A stretch of 11,136 nucleotides of DNA from a bacterium. Its GTDB lineage: Bacteria > Oederibacteriota > PGYV01 > DSBP01. The DNA lies in NCBI GenBank assembly GCA_011049465.1, contig DSBP01000188.1:1-11136 (forward strand), given 5' to 3'. Positions 9,001 to 11,136 of this stretch are shown piece after piece. A program made the translations under genes and the position numbers. Each line of letters starts with the position of its first letter. Positions within the stretch are counted from its first letter, which is position 1. Under the pieces are notes generated by a model. The model was not told the DNA's origin, made no database searches, and saw only the letters and a program-made list of their open reading frames with translations.

Positions 9001-11136
9001 GTTACCGTATTTGACAGATTCTCGTCCCAGCCGCGCGCGTTCGCGCTTATTGACTTTGCGCCGGCTCCTGTTGCGGCATAAACCCAGGTAATATACCCGG
9101 TCATTGTCCCATCTATGGCCTGAGTTACGGGCAGGGGCCCTGAGATAAGAGTCATTGTTCCGGGGCCTGCCTGCACTACATTTTCAGCCCTTACATCCGA
9201 CGCATCACCCGCGCCGATGTTCTCTATCTCCATTATTACCGTAATATTCTGGCCCGTTGACACAAAAGCCGGGCTCATTGTTATGGATGCCGCGAGGAAA
9301 GACGCGCTCCTTATCTCCACAGCGCTGCTTGACGCAACCGTGCTCGCAACTGTCTCTCCTGTATTATTATCCGTGCCTTCTGCTCTCGCAGTAAAATCAA
9401 CGAATCCTATTACCGCGCTTCCGGTATATACATATGTAAATGACACCGCCGCTCCTGATGCCAGATTTACCGTCCCCGCAGGCACCGGCCCTGACTTGTA
9501 TATTGCTTCGCCGTCAGGCGGCCCCGCTGCCCTGTCACCTATATCCGCAACGCTTACGCCCGACGCGCCTGCTTCCCCTGTGTTCATCACTGTCACTACG
9601 ACGGTTATATCCTGCCCGGAGCCCACAATCGCGGGATACGCGTTCACTCCGGCCGTGAGATTGGCGCCTGTCTGAATTGTCAGCACATTGGAATTTACCG
9701 CCGGTGAAGATACTACGGCCACTGTATTAGCGTCTGTGCCTGAAGCGTTGCCGCTAAACACAAGCGTTCCATTGCCCGCCGCTGAATATGTCCACGTGAA
9801 TACAGCCGAACTGTTGCCCGGTATTGACACTGAAGCGGGCGACGGCCCGTCAAGATATACTGCACCGCCGGAACCTGACTGGCTCAGCACTGACGGCACA
9901 ACACCATTGGCCGCTGTCTGCCCTGTATTTGTCACAACCATTACAACCGTCACGAACTGGCCTATGTTCTTTGTTGACGGCACATGCAGTGATGACACAA
10001 GCGCTGCGGGTGACAGTATTGTCACATAATTCGAATTGGCGTTTGTTGATGTTATTGTCACATTACTGTACTGCGCGTATCCGTTCACCCTGCTGTTAAC
10101 AGCCAGCGTGCCCGCGCCTGTCGCCGTATATGTCCATGTGAACCACGCATTTGCGCCTGACGCTATGTCCTGTGACCCGGGAATCGGCCCGCTTATGTAA
10201 GCGTATGTCCCTGTCCCGACCCTTACAAGAGGATCAGGCGATACGCTCTTCGCGGTTGACCCGCCCGTATTCGACACATTCATCGTCATCGTTATGCGCT
10301 GCCCTACTGATACCGTTATTGGTGTTATAAATATATCCTGGCTCAGCGAGGGCAGGCTGTATGACTGTATCACGTTGTTGCCGCAGCAGCTTATATCCGT
10401 GCTCTGCATTCCGGCACTTTCCGCAATTCCTCCTATTACCGACGGGCCCGCATCCCCGGCAGGCGGCATATATATCCATGTGAATTCCTGATACCCGCCC
10501 ACGGGTATATCCGCGCTTGACGGCGTTAATGGCGTGTCCACTGACCCTATTGTTCCGGACAACACTGCCTGCGGCGATGTATTGTTTGCAGGCACCACAC
10601 CAACATTTGAGACGCTCATGATTATTGTATATCTCTGCCCTTCATTAACAGCATTAGGCATTACTGTTATCCAGCTGTCCATTACAGGCCAGTTGGGCTG
10701 TACATTAACCACATTGCTCGTTACATTCTGTGCCATAGCTGCCGGCTCTCCGCTGTTTCCGTCGTTCCAATCCATGTTTGACACAAAATAAAGCGTTCCT
10801 GTTGTGTCCGCGGAATATATCCATGTAAAGTTCACTGCCGCTCCGGATGCAATCATGGCGCTTGCGGGAAGCGGCCCTTCCACATATGAATAAAACGCGT
10901 CTCCATTAACCGTAAAACCCGACGGCGAGGCATTGTCTGCTGACGCGCCGCCCGTATTCGTCACTGTCATTACTACTGTTATTGTGGATCCAACACCTAT
11001 GGGCGCAGGCAGGGCCGTCATATTCGCAATCAGCGCCGCCGGCGTCTGGATTAATACGCTGCCGCTTGTAACAGTTCCCGTCCCCTTTGCAAGCCCGGAG
11101 TTTTCATCCGTCCCTGACGCTGATGTTGTAAACGAC
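1..11136 (-). CDS. Giant repetitive surface/secreted protein (interior and near-C-terminal part), tandem CARDB/DUF11-like Ig domains plus FlgD-type Ig domain; both ends outside window
   Basis: One frame is open across the whole window: codons cover plus-strand triplets beginning at multiples of 3, the first complete one at 11135-11133 and the last at 5-3, so at least 3,711 residues are encoded. I checked the frame at VTNTG motifs along the window (near 10950, 9577, 8529, 7845, 7158, 6112, 5428, 4368, 4023, 3000, 2643, 1578 and 540) and it never shifts. Residues 1-31 are the end of a partial unit, 32-3629 are 31 Ig-like units of 110-130 residues, and 3637-3711 are the first part of a FlgD-type Ig domain. 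The composition is rich in Ala, Thr, Ser, Val and Gly, poor in Lys, and has only three cysteines that I found. Conserved VTNTG and FTW-x-Y strands match CARDB (PF07705) and DUF11-like beta-sandwich domains of bacterial surface proteins. The inferred role is an extracellular stalk or adhesin. The signal peptide, start, ribosome binding site and stop lie outside the window. No enzyme domain is visible. Confidence 0.95.
3..227 (-). other. FlgD-type Ig-like domain (FlgD_ig family), C-terminal end cut by window
   Basis: Residues 3637-3711 leave the repeat pattern. They begin GDAIMALSTNSFNPAAGE, continue with a VDVIFRVTQDADSAV strand, then LMVFNVAGQRVRTTVYNQ and LVSWDGRADDGMVV, where the window ends. 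The pattern of an NxFNP start, a V/L-x-V/I-F-N-x-x-G-x-x-VR-T strand and a WDGR-x-DDG-x-V turn is that of the FlgD Ig-like family (PF13860), first known from the flagellar hook-capping protein. It is also very common at the C-termini of large secreted proteins in bacteria unrelated to flagella, where it resembles type IX secretion sorting domains. The usual next segment (a SGxY turn and a last strand, about 20-25 residues) is missing, so the domain continues past position 1. No flagellar gene is nearby, so a structural or sorting role at the protein's end is more likely than a hook role. Confidence 0.88.
228..248 (-). other. Short linker between the last repeat unit and the FlgD-type domain
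   Basis: Seven residues (PGVSQPG) separate the final IQ strand of unit 31 from the FlgD-type domain. They are rich in Pro and Gly and fit neither domain, as expected for a hinge. The exact borders are by eye. Confidence 0.6.
249..977 (-). repeat. Partial higher-order repeat block V: last two Ig-like units (units 30-31) before the C-terminal domain
   Basis: Unit 30 (639-977, 113 residues) has NNSGLVNAA and FTWIFTASNPG. Its turn is changed to EGTNQGTS, and like other phase A units it lacks GTDxNSG and is short. Unit 31 (249-638, 130 residues) is the longest in the window. It opens AQLALALWAGP, has VTNNGQ, an inserted Thr/Ser/Gly-rich loop after VVPRTLAIN, a normal FTWTYSATGGGAVTFEGG strand pair, then a WEYVDALTLLTVARNG segment unlike any other unit, and ends VTSNEVQIQ. 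The cycle is thus cut after its second unit, where the C-terminal domain begins. Assignment to phases A and B is by spacing (2,442 and 2,451 bp from units 23 and 24) and by the loss of GTDxNSG in unit 30. Confidence 0.6.
978..3419 (-). repeat. Higher-order repeat block IV: seven Ig-like units (units 23-29), 2,442 bp, 814 residues, strongly diverged
   Basis: Units by position: 23 (3090-3419, A), 24 (2736-3089, B), 25 (2394-2735, C), 26 (2031-2393, D), 27 (1671-2030, E), 28 (1320-1670, F) and 29 (978-1319, G). Lengths are 110, 118, 114, 121, 120, 117 and 114 residues. Unit 23 still shows phase A: it opens PILTS like unit 9, has FEWRFVTDAVTG against FTWVYRT-x-AVTG, lacks GTDxNSG, and is the shortest complete unit. 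Unit 24 has GYDINTG, a possible relic of the phase B GY turn. Unit 25 has a single cysteine (NMCIVQ). Unit 26 carries a small insertion at VTNTAPSGSAS. Unit 27 has VTNNGVGSSNAY and a longer proline-containing loop. Unit 28 has a near-consensus GTDANSG. Unit 29 has VENTGQ. For phases C to G the block assignment rests mainly on spacing. Confidence 0.65.
3420..5858 (-). repeat. Higher-order repeat block III: seven Ig-like units (units 16-22), 2,439 bp, 813 residues
   Basis: Units by position: 16 (5526-5858, A), 17 (5169-5525, B), 18 (4818-5168, C), 19 (4461-4817, D), 20 (4116-4460, E), 21 (3771-4115, F) and 22 (3420-3770, G). Lengths are 111, 119, 117, 119, 115, 115 and 117 residues. Unit 16 pairs with unit 9 (about 66 of 111 identical), including YTVIMTVSNTGIV, TPDIL and FTWVYRT-x-AVTG. 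Unit 17 keeps the RIGTAA segment of unit 10 but has lost GYAQYSN. Unit 18 keeps a GG-x-IP segment and DI/NIAGG like unit 11. Unit 19 has AVTPTALVLAGGGA like unit 12. Unit 20 has VTNAG and a Tyr/His-rich turn (AYAAYHDIDGE) in place of GTDxNSG. Units 21 and 22 are less distinctive; unit 22 has VSNMG. Confidence 0.78.
5859..8267 (-). repeat. Higher-order repeat block II: seven Ig-like units (units 9-15), 2,409 bp, 803 residues
   Basis: Units by position: 9 (7935-8267, A), 10 (7593-7934, B), 11 (7254-7592, C), 12 (6903-7253, D), 13 (6546-6902, E), 14 (6207-6545, F) and 15 (5859-6206, G). Lengths are 111, 114, 113, 117, 119, 113 and 116 residues. Unit 9 matches units 2 and 16 in length and in having no GTDxNSG turn. 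Unit 10 matches unit 3 at about 72 of 114 positions, including VSNTGG, WFTWTY, GAGTLAVNS and GYAQYSN. Unit 11 has VVPSSLSQAGGGGA like unit 4, but its FTW strand is changed to YDFVY. Unit 12 has SVTPTAVLV, similar to unit 19. Unit 13 has lost the NTG motif (VSSEGTG). Unit 14 has DILSGTNESFTW like unit 7. Unit 15 has PAGF like units 1 and 8. Confidence 0.82.
7593..7934 (-). repeat. Ig-like unit 10 (phase B), close copy of unit 3
   Basis: This is the 114-residue partner of unit 3, displaced by 2,418 bp (806 codons). The GYAQYSN turn in place of GTDxNSG, the GTLAVNS strand and the PEPFIRLGTAAYDY segment mark it as phase B. Unit 17 (5169-5525) retains PELPLTRIGTAAA but has a different turn. Confidence 0.85.
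8268..10688 (-). repeat. Higher-order repeat block I: seven Ig-like units (units 2-8), 2,421 bp, 807 residues
   Basis: Units by position: 2 (10353-10688, phase A), 3 (10011-10352, B), 4 (9669-10010, C), 5 (9309-9668, D), 6 (8961-9308, E), 7 (8622-8960, F) and 8 (8268-8621, G). Lengths are 112, 114, 114, 120, 116, 113 and 118 residues. Unit 2 has a VSNVG motif instead of VTNTG, lacks the GTDxNSG turn and carries a Cys-Cys pair. Unit 3 replaces GTDxNSG with GYAQYSN. Unit 4 has VVPSVLSQSGSGGA. Unit 5 has MNTGE and TDNNTG. Unit 6 has IENIG and ITWVY in place of VTNTG and FTW. Unit 7 has a DIPGGTNASFTW stretch. Unit 8 has PVGF and ends NVTSNSVNV. Each of these signatures returns, in whole or part, seven units later. 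Confidence 0.82.
10011..10352 (-). repeat. Ig-like unit 3 (phase B), close copy of unit 10
   Basis: This 114-residue unit aligns without gaps to unit 10 at 7593-7934. Both have QDIFI, TVSVGQ, TMNVSNTGG, GPIP, WFTWTY, GAGTLAVNS and GYAQYSN. By hand count about 72 of 114 residues are identical, while neighbouring units share mainly the NTG and FTW strands. The similarity is also visible in the DNA: for example ATATATCCTG stands at 10331-10340 and again at 7913-7922, exactly 2,418 bp apart. Confidence 0.85.
10689..11042 (-). repeat. Ig-like unit 1, phase G (last unit of the incomplete block 0)
   Basis: This is a 118-residue unit: PAALIANMTALP, an ITVVMTVTNTGG strand, then SPSGFTVNGDAF, YVEGPLPAS and a FTWIYSADTTGTLYF strand. 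It has an aberrant WNDGNSG turn where GTDxNSG is usual, and a NVTSNVVNVQPN end. The P-x-GF segment and the NVTSN-VNV ending recur in unit 8 (8268-8621), and P-x-GF again in unit 15 (5859-6206). That places it in the same phase as those two units. Confidence 0.85.
11043..11135 (-). repeat. Partial Ig-like unit 0 (C-terminal third), phase F of the seven-unit cycle
   Basis: The first 31 residues read SFTTSASGTDENSGLAKG, then a Ser/Thr/Gly stretch and VLIQT. They cover only the last strands of a unit whose start lies beyond the right edge. The closest match in the window is unit 7 (SFTSRAAGTDENSSEP, with VLIQAPA at its end). That is the unit expected at this phase, and it shows the array continues further toward the N-terminus. 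Confidence 0.8.

Noticed and set aside
4694..10479. Short minus-strand open frames at 4694-4882, 7346-7582, 7489-7728 and 10234-10479
   Set aside because: Their frames differ from the long frame by one or two bases and they overlap its well-conserved units. Their translations are rich in Arg, His, Cys and Gln with no repeat or domain pattern, as expected for out-of-frame reading.
205..10791. Many plus-strand open frames of 60-336 codons (for example 736-1746, 205-693, 3145-3738, 8608-9081), nearly all in the same frame and sharing YVHVN and VFVTVI-TVI motifs
   Set aside because: They lie exactly opposite the minus-strand gene. Their shared motifs are the antisense reading of its FTW-x-Y (giving Y-x-H/Q-VN) and VTNTG/ITV strands (giving VFVTVI-TVI). 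They repeat at the same 347 bp spacing and have no domains or convincing start signals of their own.
249..11135. Recent DNA-level tandem duplication or assembly duplication of the array
   Set aside because: Even the best pairs (units 3/10 and 9/16) differ at about 40% of residues and at many synonymous sites, and I saw no long identical DNA stretches, so the copies are old and not an assembly artefact of the visible part.
1..11136. Regularly spaced short conserved DNA words (such as CCYGTATTTGTCAC about every 347 bp) as a possible CRISPR or iteron array
   Set aside because: The words encode VTNTG in one frame, differ by synonymous changes, and lie in uninterrupted coding sequence. The spacing is a protein-domain length, far longer than CRISPR spacers or replication iterons.
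1..11136. A multi-gene system (defence, secretion or biosynthetic cluster)
   Set aside because: There is only one gene in the window and no gene boundary, promoter, terminator or catalytic domain. Any partner genes lie outside.
1..11136. Firm assignment to a phylum such as Omnitrophota or Elusimicrobiota
   Set aside because: The domain architecture fits such lineages, but CARDB/DUF11-like arrays and FlgD-type domains are widespread and there is no marker gene here. It is kept as a weak suggestion only.

Overview
The window is the interior and near-C-terminal part of one giant protein gene on the minus strand. One reading frame stays open from edge to edge: codons occupy plus-strand triplets starting at positions divisible by 3, giving 3,711 complete codons from 11135 down to 3. 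I saw no in-frame stop and no frame change. Neither the start codon (beyond 11136) nor the stop codon (below position 1) is present. Every open frame on the plus strand, and the short minus-strand ones in other frames, is a shadow of this gene. I see no intergenic DNA, RNA gene, mobile element, CRISPR array, promoter or terminator.

The protein is a tandem array of Ig-like beta-sandwich domains of the CARDB/DUF11 kind: 31 complete units and one partial unit, averaging about 116 residues (about 347 bp). A typical unit starts with an AAL-x-A stretch and a VSVGQ-ITV-MTV strand. It then has the VTNTG motif, a (V)SGP-x-PA turn, the FTW-x-Y strand, a GTL-x-FSG strand, a G-T/Y-D-x-NSG turn and a final SN-x-V-x-IQ strand. 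Below about 227 the array gives way to a FlgD-type Ig-like domain (FNVAGQRVR, then SWDGRADDG), which in this kind of protein normally lies at or near the C-terminus. The real stop is therefore probably not far outside the left edge.

The least expected observation is a second level of order. The domains repeat in a seven-unit cycle of about 2.42 kb (about 809 residues). Units seven apart resemble each other far more than adjacent units do. For example, units 3 and 10 share about 72 of 114 residues by hand count, and units 9 and 16 about 66 of 111. The shortest unit of each cycle always falls in the same phase (units 2, 9, 16, 23, 30: 112, 111, 111, 110, 113 residues). Four full blocks and two partial ones are visible. 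The match is clear among the N-terminal blocks and fades toward the C-terminus. This points to growth by duplication of whole seven-domain cassettes followed by divergence.

The likely role is a very large secreted or cell-surface stalk or adhesin, very poor in cysteine. This is inferred from domain types only; no ligand-binding or catalytic domain is visible. Giant CARDB/DUF11-like arrays ending in a FlgD-like Ig domain are typical of uncultured, Gram-negative-like bacterial lineages (for example Omnitrophota, Elusimicrobiota and related candidate phyla), but the window has no phylogenetic marker and I cannot place it firmly. No multi-gene system is visible; the window is one gene.
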